Source of the DNA: Weeksella massiliensis
Lineage (GTDB): Bacteria; Bacteroidota; Bacteroidia; Flavobacteriales; Weeksellaceae
Direction: 5' to 3'
Length of the DNA stretch: 64,000 nt
NCBI GenBank assembly: GCA_000751595.1
Contig: CCMH01000011.1
Span: forward strand, 1 to 64,000
The notes beneath the pieces were generated by a model. That model searched no databases and was not told the origin of the DNA. It worked only from the letters and a program-made list of their open reading frames with translations. Positions 9,101 to 18,979 of this stretch are shown piece by piece; the first letter of the stretch is position 1; the number at the start of each line of letters is the position of its first letter. The position numbers and the translations under genes were made by a program.

Positions 9101-10330
9101 TTATTTTAGGTTATACGTTAATCCAAGACCAAAGTTAAGAGCTTTCAGTTTGAAATCTCCTTGGAAATTCGATTCGATATTATGTACATAGCGTTCGGTA
9201 CCGATGAGGTATTGCCCCATTAAATCCAAATAAAATCCGTTCGCGAATTTAAATCCTAAACCTCCCGAAATCGTATGTTGAGTTGTACTTGGGGTTTCCG
9301 AAGACCAATACTCGCTTCTTACCGGTGAAGGATCATAGGTATATCCTACACGTCCAAGAATCATATCAGTAAAAGCATATTCGGTTCCTACACGCCAAAT
9401 CGCAACGTCTTTGAAATCTTTGGTTGCTGTATTTTGGTAGCCTTGTCCTGTTTGCTCATTGTATAGATCAAAAGTTAAGCGTTTGTAACGACTCCAACCA
9501 TCCACCATCACATCGGCACCAATCATCCATTTTTCGGTAGGACGATATGCAAGTCCGAAAGTGAATTCTGATACAAGCGGTAAAGAAGCATTGAATTTAT
9601 CCACCATGAAATTTGGATTGCTCTGAAGAACTCCTGGAACATTTGCCCATGTTAAGTTTCCTTTGTTAGCTTCCATATCGATTTTTGATTTGTAGGCGAT
9701 ACTTACGGCTAATTTTTCACTCGGTTTGAAATATGCACCGATATTGAATCCTTTTCCGGTTGCATCTTTATCATTTATATTGAGATCAATATCATTTCCG
9801 GCAACGGTCACTACTCTATCCAAATCAACCGAACCACGTGCAAAAATTAATCCAACCCCTAAACTAAACCAATCATTGAATTTATAAGCAACTGTTGGTT
9901 GAATATAGAAAGATTTCAGTTCGATTTTGGTTACGTTTGCTTTATTTTCCCAGTTTGTTGGCCAAGTAAGCGAGCTACCATATGGTGTAGTAAAACTCAC
10001 CGCTACTGCTAAATCTTCTACCGGTTTATAACTAATTGCTGCATAAACGGGTGTAGACATTTTATTGTCTGTAACTGACTTATTTAAAGTTAAAGGATCT
10101 TGCCATTTTGCTTCGGTATTTACCCCAAAACCACCGATCGCAACACTTAGTTTACTATCGACAAATGCCAAACCTGCAGGGTTGTAAAAAGCGATACTCG
10201 CATCTCTTGCATCTGCACTTACGCCCCCCATGGCCGCCTGACGAACCCCTTGAAGAGCTACACGATATCCTCCCGCAAAAGCAGAAGAACATAAGCCAAG
10301 CATAGCTATTGTTAAGAAAAGTCTCTTCAT
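9101..10330 (-). CDS. FadL/OmpP1-type outer membrane transporter
   Basis: A 409-residue outer-membrane beta barrel for long-chain fatty acids or other hydrophobic compounds. I start at MKRLFLTIAMLGLCSSAFA, a clear signal peptide, 20 codons inside the longest frame. GGYRVALQGVRQAAMGG just after cleavage is the N-terminal hatch segment of FadL proteins, and NPAGLAFV follows. The C-terminus alternates hydrophobic residues and ends FGLGLTYNLK, a barrel end strand. It is probably co-transcribed with the downstream SGNH lipoprotein gene. Confidence 0.88.
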   Translation of the reverse strand: MKRLFLTIAMLGLCSSAFAGGYRVALQGVRQAAMGGVSADARDASIAFYNPAGLAFVDSKLSVAIGGFGVNTEAKWQDPLTLNKSVTDNKMSTPVYAAISYKPVEDLAVAVSFTTPYGSSLTWPTNWENKANVTKIELKSFYIQPTVAYKFNDWFSLGVGLIFARGSVDLDRVVTVAGNDIDLNINDKDATGKGFNIGAYFKPSEKLAVSIAYKSKIDMEANKGNLTWANVPGVLQSNPNFMVDKFNASLPLVSEFTFGLAYRPTEKWMIGADVMVDGWSRYKRLTFDLYNEQTGQGYQNTATKDFKDVAIWRVGTEYAFTDMILGRVGYTYDPSPVRSEYWSSETPSTTQHTISGGLGFKFANGFYLDLMGQYLIGTERYVHNIESNFQGDFKLKALNFGLGLTYNLK

Positions 10331-10364
10331 AATTAGTGATGTTTTTTTTAGAATATGTTTAACA

Positions 10365-10372
10365 CAAATATA
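10365..10372 (-). promoter_or_regulatory. -7 promoter element of the FadL-SGNH operon
   Basis: TATATTTG on the minus strand, 34 bp before the ATG. I see no convincing TTG at the usual 19-21 bp upstream, so the -33 element is weak or displaced. Confidence 0.45.
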
Positions 10373-10472
10373 TATTTTTATTGCTAACAATGTTATGCCA
10401 ACATAATAATTTTTTTAAATTTACTTAAAATCAATCAATTATATGTTAAAATTATCAGTGTAATTCTTACAC

Positions 10473-11684
10473 TTATTTAGCGTTTTTATTCAATTCAGTC
10501 GCAATGATAAATCCTTCCGACCAACAAGCCTGAAAATTAAATCCCCCAGTGATGGCATCAATATTCAACACTTCACCTGCAAAATATAAATTCGTATGAA
10601 GCTTACTCTCCATTTTCTTGAAGTTTATCTCGCGTAAATCGATTCCACCGGCTGTAACAAATTCATCTTTGAAAGTGCTTTTCCCATCAACCGCATATAC
10701 TCCTGTCGTAAGTTCTTTTGCCAACTGCTCGATTTGTGGATTGCGCAAATCTGCAAAATTCAATTTTTCATTGATCCCAACGTAAGTCAACAAAGACTGC
10801 CAAAAACGCTTCGGAAAAGAAAAAGGATTATTACTAAAACAATTTTTTTTCGGTTGTTGTTGACGAAGATTTTTCAGGAAATCGATTGTTTCTTCTTCGG
10901 ATTGTTCTACGAAGTTAATTTTTATCTTGAATTGATATTTTTTCTGGTTCAATGCCAAAGCACCCCAAGCCGAAAGCCGCAAAATTGCTGGGCCACTAAA
11001 TCCCCAATGCGTAATCAGTAATGGACCTTCTGCTGCCAAATCGCTATCGATAACTTCTACCGAAGCATTTGCAAAGGAAACGCCCATCAACTCTTTTATC
11101 CGACGATCTTTACAATTAAACGTAAACAACGACGGAACCGGCGGAACCACTGTATGCCCTAGCGGACGAATCATTTTCCAAGCTTTAGGTGAAGAACCTG
11201 TCGCTACGATCACTTTATCATAAACCTCCTCGCCGTTTTGGGTACGAAGAATAAACTGATTGTTTTCTGCTCGTATTTCTTGCACGCCATGACTTAGATG
11301 AATCTTGACTTTGGATTTTTCTATTTCTTTCAGGAAACATTCGATTATAGAAAGAGACGAATTCGATTGTGGAAAAATTCGGTTATCGTCTTCAATTTTC
11401 AAAGGCACTTTTCTCGACTCGAACCATTCCATCGTATCTCCGGGTTGAAATTGATGAAAAACGCCCAACAATTCTTTTTTTCCGCGCGGATAAAATTCTA
11501 CCAATTCTCTCGGATCGAAACACGCATGGGTCACATTACAACGTCCTCCACCAGAAATTCTCACTTTCTGCAAAGGACTTGCAGCTTGTTCGTAGAGATG
11601 GGTGTTTTCTCCTACTTTTGGGTGAAGATTTGCTGCTATAAAAAAAGCAGAAGCTCCTCCACCGATGATGGCAATTTTATCCAA
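10473..11684 (-). CDS. HI0933/YhiN-family FAD-dependent oxidoreductase
   Basis: A 403-residue flavoprotein of the BaiN/HI0933 family, often labelled aminoacetone oxidase family. The Rossmann FAD-binding motif IAIIGGGASA opens the protein, the family signature ISGGGRCNVT is at about 44-53, and VIVATGSSPKA and a C-terminal YFAGEVLNIDAITGGFNFQ complete FAD binding. The physiological substrate of the family is not settled. It is divergent from folD, sharing a 107 bp spacer. Confidence 0.9.
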   Translation of the reverse strand: MDKIAIIGGGASAFFIAANLHPKVGENTHLYEQAASPLQKVRISGGGRCNVTHACFDPRELVEFYPRGKKELLGVFHQFQPGDTMEWFESRKVPLKIEDDNRIFPQSNSSLSIIECFLKEIEKSKVKIHLSHGVQEIRAENNQFILRTQNGEEVYDKVIVATGSSPKAWKMIRPLGHTVVPPVPSLFTFNCKDRRIKELMGVSFANASVEVIDSDLAAEGPLLITHWGFSGPAILRLSAWGALALNQKKYQFKIKINFVEQSEEETIDFLKNLRQQQPKKNCFSNNPFSFPKRFWQSLLTYVGINEKLNFADLRNPQIEQLAKELTTGVYAVDGKSTFKDEFVTAGGIDLREINFKKMESKLHTNLYFAGEVLNIDAITGGFNFQACWSEGFIIATELNKNAK

Positions 11685-11744
11685 AATATCTCGGTATTTA
11701 ATTCTACAAAGATTGCAATCTCCGACAGAAAATCCAAGTCAAAA

Positions 11745-11775
11745 TTGGGCAAGGAGCTTTTTCGTTTTATCTTTG
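11745..11775 (+). promoter_or_regulatory. promoter of folD-queE
   Basis: TTG at 11745-11747, a 20 bp spacer, then TATCTTTG at 11768-11775. The ATG is 16 bp beyond the -7 box, so the leader is about ten bases. Confidence 0.7.
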
Positions 11776-11791
11776 CACAAACAAACACAAA

Positions 11792-12667
11792 ATGCAAATT
11801 TTAGACGGATTAAAATTATCCAAACAAATCAAACAAGAAATTAAAGAAAGCGTAGATCAGCTGGTAACCGAAGGGAAAAGAGCACCCCATTTAGCCGCCG
11901 TTTTGGTAGGAGAAAATGGAGCTTCGCAAACGTATGTCAACAGCAAAATTAAAGATTGCGAACAAGTAGGATTCCGTTCTTCTTTGGTTCGTTTACCCGA
12001 AACAACTTCGCAAGAAGAATTATTAGCAACAATCGAAAAGCTAAACAATGAAGCCGATTTAGATGGTTTTATTGTCCAATTACCTTTACCCAAACACATC
12101 GATCAAGAAGCCATTATCAATGCGATTGATCCTAAGAAAGATGTAGATGGATTTCATCCAGAAAATTTCGGTAAAATGGCTTTGGATATGGAATCTTTCA
12201 TTCCGGCAACGCCTTTCGGTATCATGAAACTCCTCGAGCGAAATGAAATTGAAACTAAAGGTAAACATGCCGTTGTCATTGGTCGTTCGAGAATTGTTGG
12301 GAAACCAATGAGTATTTTATTGGCACGAAAAGGAAATCCGGGAGATTGTACCGTAACCTTGGTGCATTCGAGTACTAAAAATTTAGAAGATTTCACCAAA
12401 CAAGCTGATATTGTAGTTACCGCATTAGGTGTTCCTCATTTCCTGAAAGGCGATATGGTAAAAGAAGGCGCTGTGATTATCGATGTTGGAATTACTCGGG
12501 TAGAAGATGCCGATTCGCCAAAAGGTTATCGAATTGCTGGTGATGTTGATTTTGAGAGTGTACAAGATAAAGCTTCTTGGATAACTCCCGTTCCGGGTGG
12601 CGTTGGCCCAATGACTCGTGCGATGTTGCTAGAGAATACGCTTCTTGCTTACCAAAGAAATAATTAG
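11792..12667 (+). CDS. folD: bifunctional methylenetetrahydrofolate dehydrogenase/cyclohydrolase
   Basis: Interconverts 5,10-methylene- and 10-formyl-tetrahydrofolate in the cytosol. The 291 residues are full length. YVNSKIKDCEQVG supplies the active-site Tyr and Lys, QLPLPKH and GFHPENFG are family blocks, VVIGRSRIVGKPM begins the NADP-binding half, and TPVPGGVGPMTRAMLLENT is the C-terminal signature. It is followed after 8 bp by queE. Confidence 0.97.
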   Translation: MQILDGLKLSKQIKQEIKESVDQLVTEGKRAPHLAAVLVGENGASQTYVNSKIKDCEQVGFRSSLVRLPETTSQEELLATIEKLNNEADLDGFIVQLPLPKHIDQEAIINAIDPKKDVDGFHPENFGKMALDMESFIPATPFGIMKLLERNEIETKGKHAVVIGRSRIVGKPMSILLARKGNPGDCTVTLVHSSTKNLEDFTKQADIVVTALGVPHFLKGDMVKEGAVIIDVGITRVEDADSPKGYRIAGDVDFESVQDKASWITPVPGGVGPMTRAMLLENTLLAYQRNN

Positions 12668-12675
12668 AACCAAAC

Positions 12676-13323
12676 ATGATACAAATTTCAGGGATTACCA
12701 ATGAACAACAACAGTTGGCCAACGAAGGTCGCCTCTTACCTGTAATGGAACATTTCTATACCTTACAAGGGGAAGGCGCGTATGCCGGAGTTGCCGCGTA
12801 TTTTATCCGATTAGGAGGTTGCGATGTTGGCTGTCATTGGTGTGATGTGAAAGAAAGTTGGGATGCAGCAATCCATCCATTAACCGATATAGTAACCTTA
12901 GCCAAAGAAGCAGCCGCGATTTGTAAAACCATTATCATCACAGGAGGTGAACCCCTAATGTGGGATTTATCTTTCTTGACAAGTGAATTGCACAAATACG
13001 GCGCGAACATCCATATCGAAACTTCGGGTGCTTATGCGTTGACCGGAGAAATTGACTGGGTTACTCTTTCTCCTAAAAAAACAAAATTACCTGTAGAGAG
13101 TATTTATCAGCAAGCCAATGAGTTGAAAATGATTATTTATAATCAACACGATTTTACTTTTGCCGAAGAACAAGCCGCCAAAGTGAATGACAATTGCTTA
13201 CTGTATCTACAAGTAGAATGGAGCAAACGTGACAGCATGTCACCTAAATTGGTTGAGTATGTAAAAGAACATCCGAAATGGAGAATTACGGTACAAACTC
13301 ATAAGTATTTAGACATCCCTTAA
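12676..13323 (+). CDS. queE: 7-carboxy-7-deazaguanine synthase
   Basis: Radical SAM enzyme that contracts carboxytetrahydropterin to 7-carboxy-7-deazaguanine on the way to queuosine. Cys49, Cys53 and Cys56 (GGCDVGCHWCD) form the iron-sulphur site with C-x3-C-x2-C spacing. LQGEGAYAG before it and TGGEPLMW after it fit the family; at 215 residues it is a normal short QueE. It lies 8 bp after folD and is probably co-transcribed. Confidence 0.93.
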   Translation: MIQISGITNEQQQLANEGRLLPVMEHFYTLQGEGAYAGVAAYFIRLGGCDVGCHWCDVKESWDAAIHPLTDIVTLAKEAAAICKTIIITGGEPLMWDLSFLTSELHKYGANIHIETSGAYALTGEIDWVTLSPKKTKLPVESIYQQANELKMIIYNQHDFTFAEEQAAKVNDNCLLYLQVEWSKRDSMSPKLVEYVKEHPKWRITVQTHKYLDIP

Positions 13324-13353
13324 ATATATAATCCGTATCTTTATAAGAAACTA

Positions 13354-13866
13354 ATGTATATGAAAAAACTAATCTTATTATCAGGACTATCGATTTTATT
13401 AGCTTCTTGCGGAGGCTCTAAAAAAGAAGTAACACCTTTGTCTTCTGAGGAAACAAGTGCAACCAAAGAAGCAGATATCAATGCGCCAGTTACGGCAATC
13501 ACTATCAAAGGGAATGACAACATGAAATATGACATTACCGAGTTTACCGTGAAAAAAGGACAAGAAGTCACAATCACTTTAGACAACGTAGGTCAATTAC
13601 CAAAAGAAGCAATGGGGCACAATTTAATTGTATTGAAACCCGCAACCGATGTAGATACTTTTGCTAAAGCTGCCGAAGCTGAGGTAAAAAACGATTACAT
13701 CCCAAGTGCTTTATCTGCTGACATTATCGCACACACAAAATTATTAGGTCCAGGAGAACAAGACAGCATTACGCTTACCTTTACCGATGCAGGTGATTAT
13801 ACCTATATCTGTTCTTACCCGAACCATTACGTGTTTATGCGCGGTACAATTCATGTGGTAGAATAA
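13354..13866 (+). CDS. azurin-like blue copper lipoprotein
   Basis: A 170-residue lipoprotein (lipobox LASC, Cys19) with a cupredoxin domain. All four type 1 copper ligands are visible: His89 in MGHNLIV, Cys153, His158 and Met162 in YICSYPNHYVFMRG. It should carry electrons at the outer membrane or in the periplasm. There is a second in-frame Met at residue 3 that could be the start. A TATCTTTA box at 13336-13343 could be its -7 element. Confidence 0.92.
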   Translation: MYMKKLILLSGLSILLASCGGSKKEVTPLSSEETSATKEADINAPVTAITIKGNDNMKYDITEFTVKKGQEVTITLDNVGQLPKEAMGHNLIVLKPATDVDTFAKAAEAEVKNDYIPSALSADIIAHTKLLGPGEQDSITLTFTDAGDYTYICSYPNHYVFMRGTIHVVE

Positions 13867-13962
13867 TTTTTTAGAAAACAACCTACACTTTGGCACAAGA
13901 TTTGAAATATCTATTTCGAATAAGATTTAGTAGAGTAAATTTTGTCCTCATGTGTTAATTTT

Positions 13963-13997
13963 GAAGCCTCGATCCTTTCGAGGCTTTTTCTTTTTTA
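13963..13997 (+). terminator. terminator after the azurin gene
   Basis: AAGCCTCGA and TCGAGGCTT form a perfect nine-base stem with a five-base loop, followed by T-rich sequence. It lies about 100 bp after the stop codon. Confidence 0.8.
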
Positions 13998-14025
13998 TCT
14001 CCTCCCGTATTTCATCCCAACGAAA

Positions 14026-14056
14026 ACAAAAAAACCTCAGCCAAAGCCAAGGTTTC
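14026..14056 (-). terminator. weak terminator of the PfkB kinase gene
   Basis: On the minus strand AAACCT and AGGTTT pair around a 12-base loop and lead into seven T's, 36 bp after the stop codon. The stem is short. Confidence 0.4.
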
Positions 14057-14091
14057 TTTATGATGTTATTTTCTATTTATTTTGGATAGAA

Positions 14092-15012
14092 TTACAGCTT
14101 CATTTCGAAATTAATCAAATCCTGAAAACGTTTTAAACGCTCGTCCAAACGGTCTTTAGTCAAATCGTTTAACGAATCTGTTCCGAATTTTTCTACCGTT
14201 ACCGAAGCCAACGCAGAACCGTAGATAATGGCGCGTTTCATGTTCTCGAAACTATAATCTTCTGTGCTCGCCAAATAACCAGAAAAACCTCCTGCAAAAG
14301 TATCTCCTGCCCCAGTCGGATCGAAAACATCGTCCAACGGTAAAGCGGGCGCAAAGAAAACGCGTTCGTCCTGAAACAACAAAGCGCCGTGTTCACCTTT
14401 TTTTATGATCACGGTTTTCGGTCCCATTTTCATGATTTTTTTAGCAGCTTTGGGCAAGCTGTATTCTTCCGACATTTGTCGTGCTTCCTCGTCGTTGATC
14501 GACAAAACATCTACTTCTTTGATCACGGTCATCAAATCGTCCCAAGTATGATCCATCCAGAAATTCATCGTATCTAAAACGACTAATTCTGGGCGTGTTT
14601 CCATTTGTTCGAGGACCGATTTTTGTACCAACGGATGTAAATTCCCCAACATCAACACCTTACAATCTTTCCATTGCTCGGGAACTTTGGGTTCGAAATT
14701 TTCTAAAACATTCAACTCGGTTGCGATGGTATCACGTGAATTGAGGTCGTTGTGATATTTCCCTTCCCAAAAGAATGTTTTGCCTTCTTTGATGATTTCT
14801 AAACCACTTAGGTCGATATTTTTAGATTTTAATAAATCGATGTATTCCTCCGGAAAATCACCTCCTACAACAGACACAACGCCTGTTTTTACGCCTAACA
14901 AAGACGAAGCCATGCTAATGAACGTTGCTGCACCCCCTAAGATTTTGTCGGTTTTGCCAAATGGCGTTTCCAACTTATCGAATGCAACGGTTCCTACGGT
15001 TAATAAACTCAT
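14092..15012 (-). CDS. PfkB-family sugar or nucleoside kinase
   Basis: A 306-residue ribokinase-fold kinase. The start at 15012 (MSLLTVGTVAFD) fits the family N-terminus; a longer frame begins nine codons upstream inside the end of hisS. GGAATFISMASSLLG is the substrate-binding GG block, and DPTGAGDTFAGGF near the C-terminus is PfkB signature 2 with the catalytic Asp. The substrate is not determined. It follows hisS after 20 bp and is probably in the same transcript. Confidence 0.88.
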   Translation of the reverse strand: MSLLTVGTVAFDKLETPFGKTDKILGGAATFISMASSLLGVKTGVVSVVGGDFPEEYIDLLKSKNIDLSGLEIIKEGKTFFWEGKYHNDLNSRDTIATELNVLENFEPKVPEQWKDCKVLMLGNLHPLVQKSVLEQMETRPELVVLDTMNFWMDHTWDDLMTVIKEVDVLSINDEEARQMSEEYSLPKAAKKIMKMGPKTVIIKKGEHGALLFQDERVFFAPALPLDDVFDPTGAGDTFAGGFSGYLASTEDYSFENMKRAIIYGSALASVTVEKFGTDSLNDLTKDRLDERLKRFQDLINFEMKL

Positions 15013-15032
15013 GGTTATGAATAATTTTTGAT

Positions 15033-16442
15033 TTAACAATCTTTTTTACAAGAAGTTGATGAATTATTTTGATCGAAAAATGGAACTAAAGCCTCAAATT
15101 CTAAATCGAACTGATCGCCCGTTTCCATATTTTTCACTTGTGCTTTTTGAGCTTTTAATTCTTCGGATCCGATCATCACCACATAAGCAACCTTATTTTT
15201 ATCGGCATAATTAAGTTGCTTTTTCATTTTTGCATCTTCCGGATAAACCTCAGCGACAATCCCATTCTGACGAAGTTTTTTAACCAATGTTGCCACTGTT
15301 TTAGCTTCTTGGTTTCCGAAATTGATGAATAAAGCTTGTGTTTGGTTGGATGTTTTTTCAGCCGGGAAAAGATTTAATTCTTCGAGCACCAAATAAATCC
15401 TATCCAAACCAAAAGAAATCCCAACACCTGAAATATCTTTTAGGCCAAAAATTCCTGTCAAATCATCATAACGTCCACCTCCACCGATAGAAGAAGAAAA
15501 TTCTCCTTGCTGAGATTTCACCTCGAAAATGGCTCCGGTATAATAATCTAAACCGCGTGCAAGCGTCAGATTCAATTGTAAATTAGTGGTATCTAACCCA
15601 ATATGATGCACATTCTCGAAAACAAAAGTCAATTCTTCGATTCCTTTTTTACCAATCTCAGAAGTCGCCAAAAGAGTACTTAATTTGGCTAATTGTTCCT
15701 GATAATTTCCTTTCATAGAAAACAAAGGAGACAAAATTTCGATGGCTTGCTGAGAAATTCCTTTGCTCAACATTTCTTGTTTCACGGCATCTTCTCCAAT
15801 TTTATCCAATTTATCGAGCGCAACTGTAAAGTCAATCAATTGCTCTGAGATATTGGCAACTTCAGCCAAACCAGATAAAATTTTTCTGTTATTAATTTGG
15901 ATGTCAACCGGCAATTGCAAAGCTGTAAAAACGGCATCGTACAAGCCAACAAATTCTACTTCTTGCCATAGAGAATCACTCCCAACAACATCGGCATCGC
16001 ACTGACAAAACTCGCGATATCGTCCTTTTTGAGGCCGATCTGCACGCCAAACAGGTTGAATTTGATAACGTTTGAACGGAAAAGTAATTTCGTTTTGATG
16101 TTGTACTACATAGCGTGCAAACGGCACTGTGAGATCATATCGCAAAGCTTTTTCTGAGATATGTGAGATTAATTTTTGACTGTTTTTTTCTTCTAAAATC
16201 GCCTCAGGAGCTTTGGCTAAGTAATCACCCGAATTAAGAATCTTAAAGATCAAACGATCTCCTTCTTCTCCGTATTTTCCAGTCAACGTTGCAAGATTTT
16301 CGAAAGATGGTGTTTCGATTGGCGAAAATCCATGCAAAACAAATTGCTGCTGAATGGTTTGTATAATATATTGACGACGATTAACTTCCGCTGGCGAGAA
16401 ATCGCGCGTTCCTTTCGGAATCGACGGTTTTTGTATGGCCAT
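15033..16442 (-). CDS. hisS: histidyl-tRNA synthetase
   Basis: Class II synthetase that charges tRNA-His. KGTRDFSP opens the protein, motif 2 is around [24 protein letters not shown] is the histidine-specific block, and the C-terminal anticodon domain follows. At 469 residues it is a little longer than the E. coli enzyme but normal for Bacteroidota. It ends in a Ser/Cys-rich tail (SSTSCKKDC), which is unusual. A TAAATTTG box lies 20 bp upstream. Confidence 0.96.
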   Translation of the reverse strand: MAIQKPSIPKGTRDFSPAEVNRRQYIIQTIQQQFVLHGFSPIETPSFENLATLTGKYGEEGDRLIFKILNSGDYLAKAPEAILEEKNSQKLISHISEKALRYDLTVPFARYVVQHQNEITFPFKRYQIQPVWRADRPQKGRYREFCQCDADVVGSDSLWQEVEFVGLYDAVFTALQLPVDIQINNRKILSGLAEVANISEQLIDFTVALDKLDKIGEDAVKQEMLSKGISQQAIEILSPLFSMKGNYQEQLAKLSTLLATSEIGKKGIEELTFVFENVHHIGLDTTNLQLNLTLARGLDYYTGAIFEVKSQQGEFSSSIGGGGRYDDLTGIFGLKDISGVGISFGLDRIYLVLEELNLFPAEKTSNQTQALFINFGNQEAKTVATLVKKLRQNGIVAEVYPEDAKMKKQLNYADKNKVAYVVMIGSEELKAQKAQVKNMETGDQFDLEFEALVPFFDQNNSSTSCKKDC

Positions 16443-16461
16443 AAACTAAAATTTTAGACTA

Positions 16462-16469
16462 CAAATTTA
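16462..16469 (-). promoter_or_regulatory. -7 promoter element of hisS
   Basis: TAAATTTG on the minus strand, 20 bp before the hisS ATG. No clear TTG is found 19-21 bp upstream. Confidence 0.45.
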
Positions 16470-16550
16470 GATTTTTTTTCTGGGCTATAAAAGTTTTAAG
16501 TAGACAATCCGAACAGAAGTATTTTAGAAAAAAGCTCATAGAAAATGTTG

Positions 16551-16558
16551 TAAATTTG
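16551..16558 (+). promoter_or_regulatory. -7 promoter element of recF, almost touching the start codon
   Basis: TAAATTTG ends four bases before the recF ATG. If transcription starts at the usual distance, the recF message has essentially no leader. No clear -33 element is present. Confidence 0.45.
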
Positions 16559-16562
16559 CGGC

Positions 16563-17642
16563 ATGTATCTCCGTTTACTAAAAGCAAGACAGTTTAAAAA
16601 TTTCACTGAAAAGGATTTCGAATTTTCACCGAAAATCAATGCCATTGTCGGACAAAATGGTTTGGGCAAAACCAATGTTTTGGACGCTGTTCATTATTTG
16701 GCACTAAGCAAAAGTTACCTCAATCATTCGGATGCAATGAATATCCAATTCAATCAAGATTATTTCTTGCTCGAAGGGGAATTTTACAAAGACGATGCCG
16801 ACGAACAAATTTCTTGTTTGGTCCGAAAAGGACAAGCCAAACAATTGAAAAGAAATAGCAAACAATACGATCGTTTGTCTGACCATATTGGGCAATTTCC
16901 GGTAGTGATGATTTCCCCGTACGACAGCGACTTGATCAACGAAGGAAGCGATGTAAGAAGAAAATTTTTAGACAATATTATCTCGCAATCGGACAAGGTA
17001 TATTTACAAAATTTGCTTCGATACAATAAAGTTTTATCACAAAGAAATGCTCTCCTAAAATACTTTGCGGCGAACCAAACTTTTGATGCAGGAACGCTCG
17101 AAATTTACGACAAAGAATTGATTGAGTTAGGGAAAGAAATTCATACCAAAAGAAAATCGTTTGTAGAAATATTTGCCAACGTTTTCGAGTCGTATTATGC
17201 TTCCATTTCCGAACAACGCGAACCTGTAAAAATAGAATACATTTCTCAGCTAAACGAGCAATCCTTCGAAACGCTATTGCGCGATCATCTACAAAAAGAT
17301 CGCTTTGCACAACATTCGACCGCAGGCATACACAAAGACGATTTGGCTTTTACGATTTTTCATCATCCGGTGAAAAAATTTGGCTCGCAAGGTCAACAAA
17401 AATCCTACCTAATCGCTCTAAAACTTGCCCAGCTAGAAGTGATTAAGCAAGCGTTAAATCTTACTCCGATTTTGTTATTAGATGATATTTTTGATAAATT
17501 GGATGAGCAACGCGTTACGCAACTTATTCGATTGGTGAATGAAGCGCGTTTCGGACAAATTTTTGTAACCGATACGCATCCTAACCGAACAGAAGAAATC
17601 ATAAAACGAATCAACGAAGAAAGTAAAATTATCCGTTTATAA
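16563..17642 (+). CDS. recF: DNA replication and repair protein RecF
   Basis: SMC-like ATPase that helps load RecA at gaps and stalled forks. The 359 residues match the family. The Walker A motif is GQNGLGKTNVLDAV at about residue 30, the signature region is KFGSQGQQKSYLIALKLAQ and Walker B is PILLLDDIFDKLD. It is followed after 9 bp by a DUF721 gene, the usual order in Bacteroidota. Confidence 0.95.
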   Translation: MYLRLLKARQFKNFTEKDFEFSPKINAIVGQNGLGKTNVLDAVHYLALSKSYLNHSDAMNIQFNQDYFLLEGEFYKDDADEQISCLVRKGQAKQLKRNSKQYDRLSDHIGQFPVVMISPYDSDLINEGSDVRRKFLDNIISQSDKVYLQNLLRYNKVLSQRNALLKYFAANQTFDAGTLEIYDKELIELGKEIHTKRKSFVEIFANVFESYYASISEQREPVKIEYISQLNEQSFETLLRDHLQKDRFAQHSTAGIHKDDLAFTIFHHPVKKFGSQGQQKSYLIALKLAQLEVIKQALNLTPILLLDDIFDKLDEQRVTQLIRLVNEARFGQIFVTDTHPNRTEEIIKRINEESKIIRL

Positions 17643-17651
17643 AACGAATCT

Positions 17652-17963
17652 ATGTACAAAAAGAAATACGAAAAGCGAACCTCGAACCAACAATCTCTTT
17701 CAGAATTGATTGAATTTTTTTTCAAACAAGCCGGGAAAGATGAACTGATGCTTGAAGTGAAAGCCGAAATCGCTTGGAGAAAATTGATGGGTTCTTTCCT
17801 CGAACAATGGACGGATAAAATGGAAGTGAAAAGAGGAGTTGTTTATCTGAAAATAAATTCTCCGGCAATGCGAAATGAATTAATTTATGCCAAATCGAAA
17901 ATAATCGAAAATATCAATGAAGAACTTGATCAAGACTACATACATGACCTAAAAATTTACTAA
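17652..17963 (+). CDS. DUF721 (DciA-like) protein
   Basis: A 103-residue basic protein with the DUF721 pattern: a helical start, a W-x-x-L-M-G segment, then VVYLKINSPAMRNELIYAKSKIIENIN. DciA proteins of this family load the replicative helicase in bacteria lacking DnaC. Position just after recF supports a replication role. Whether this short form loads helicase is inference. Confidence 0.85.
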   Translation: MYKKKYEKRTSNQQSLSELIEFFFKQAGKDELMLEVKAEIAWRKLMGSFLEQWTDKMEVKRGVVYLKINSPAMRNELIYAKSKIIENINEELDQDYIHDLKIY

Positions 17964-17967
17964 AAAA

Positions 17968-18948
17968 ATGCCATTAATCAACCGATCTACTTACCGCCCC
18001 AAAAAAATTTATCAACAAGAAGCTCACCTCTCCACCATCTTTCCTGCTCGCCTAAAAAAATATCCCGTTCCCGACTATACGCGTGAAAAACTAGAACTAG
18101 ATGATGGCGATTTTCTCAACCTCGATTGGCGAAAAAAAGAACAGCCCAACAAAATCGTTATTCTTTGCCATGGCTTAGAAGGCGACAGCAAACGAACCTA
18201 CCTCAACACTTGTTCTGACTATTTCTACGAACGTGATTTCGCAGTTCTTGCCTGGAATTATAGAAGTTGTGGTGGCGAAATGAATCGCCTGAAAAGACTC
18301 TATCATCATGGGACCTACGACGATCTAGAACGCGTGGTCAATTACTCGATTTCGTTAGGTTATACTGAAATTGCATTGGTAGGATTTTCTATGGGAGGCG
18401 CTCTAATTATGAATTATTTAGGAAATATTTCAGTGCCAAAAGAAGTAAAAGTTGGGGTCGGAATTTCGGTTCCGATTTCTCTAAAATCTTCTGCCGACAC
18501 CTTGAAGAAATTTCCGAATGTTGTTTATTTTCAGAATTTCAAGCGAACTTTATTACCGAAATTCACCGAAAAAGCGGCACAATTTCCGGGTGAAATTAAC
18601 TTAGATCTTCTGAAAAAAGTTCGATCATTCGACCAAATAGACGATTACGTTACCGCCCCATTGCACAATTATCCGAACAAAGAAGCCTATTATACCGAAG
18701 CTTCTCCTAAACATTGCTTGCACAAAATCCGCACGCCTTGTTTGGTCGTTAATGCCAAAAACGATCCTTTTCTTGGCAAAGAATGTTACGACGTTTCACT
18801 GTTCGAAAATCATCCTTTTGTCTATTTCGAGCAACCCGAATTTGGAGGACATTGTGGTTTTTCTTTGAGCGGTCAACGACATTCTTGGGCAGACAAACGT
18901 GCTTATAATTTTGTAATGAAATACATACAAAAAACCAAAAATTCATAA
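17968..18948 (+). CDS. YheT-like alpha/beta hydrolase
   Basis: A 326-residue cytosolic alpha/beta hydrolase of the YheT/UPF0017 family. ILCHGLEGDS gives the oxyanion HG motif, VGFSMGGAL holds the nucleophilic Ser, NAKNDPFL the Asp, and GGHCGFS the catalytic His. No signal peptide. It begins 4 bp after the DUF721 gene, so it belongs to the recF transcript. The substrate is unknown; relatives are carboxylesterases. Confidence 0.87.
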   Translation: MPLINRSTYRPKKIYQQEAHLSTIFPARLKKYPVPDYTREKLELDDGDFLNLDWRKKEQPNKIVILCHGLEGDSKRTYLNTCSDYFYERDFAVLAWNYRSCGGEMNRLKRLYHHGTYDDLERVVNYSISLGYTEIALVGFSMGGALIMNYLGNISVPKEVKVGVGISVPISLKSSADTLKKFPNVVYFQNFKRTLLPKFTEKAAQFPGEINLDLLKKVRSFDQIDDYVTAPLHNYPNKEAYYTEASPKHCLHKIRTPCLVVNAKNDPFLGKECYDVSLFENHPFVYFEQPEFGGHCGFSLSGQRHSWADKRAYNFVMKYIQKTKNS

Positions 18949-18979
18949 GAACTTCCTTATTTTCGTAAAAAACATACCG

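Noticed and set aside
11298-11804. Plus-strand open frame of 168 codons
   Set aside because: Antisense to the HI0933-type gene, rich in Phe/Arg/Ser as antisense frames of AT-rich genes are, and overlaps the folD start.
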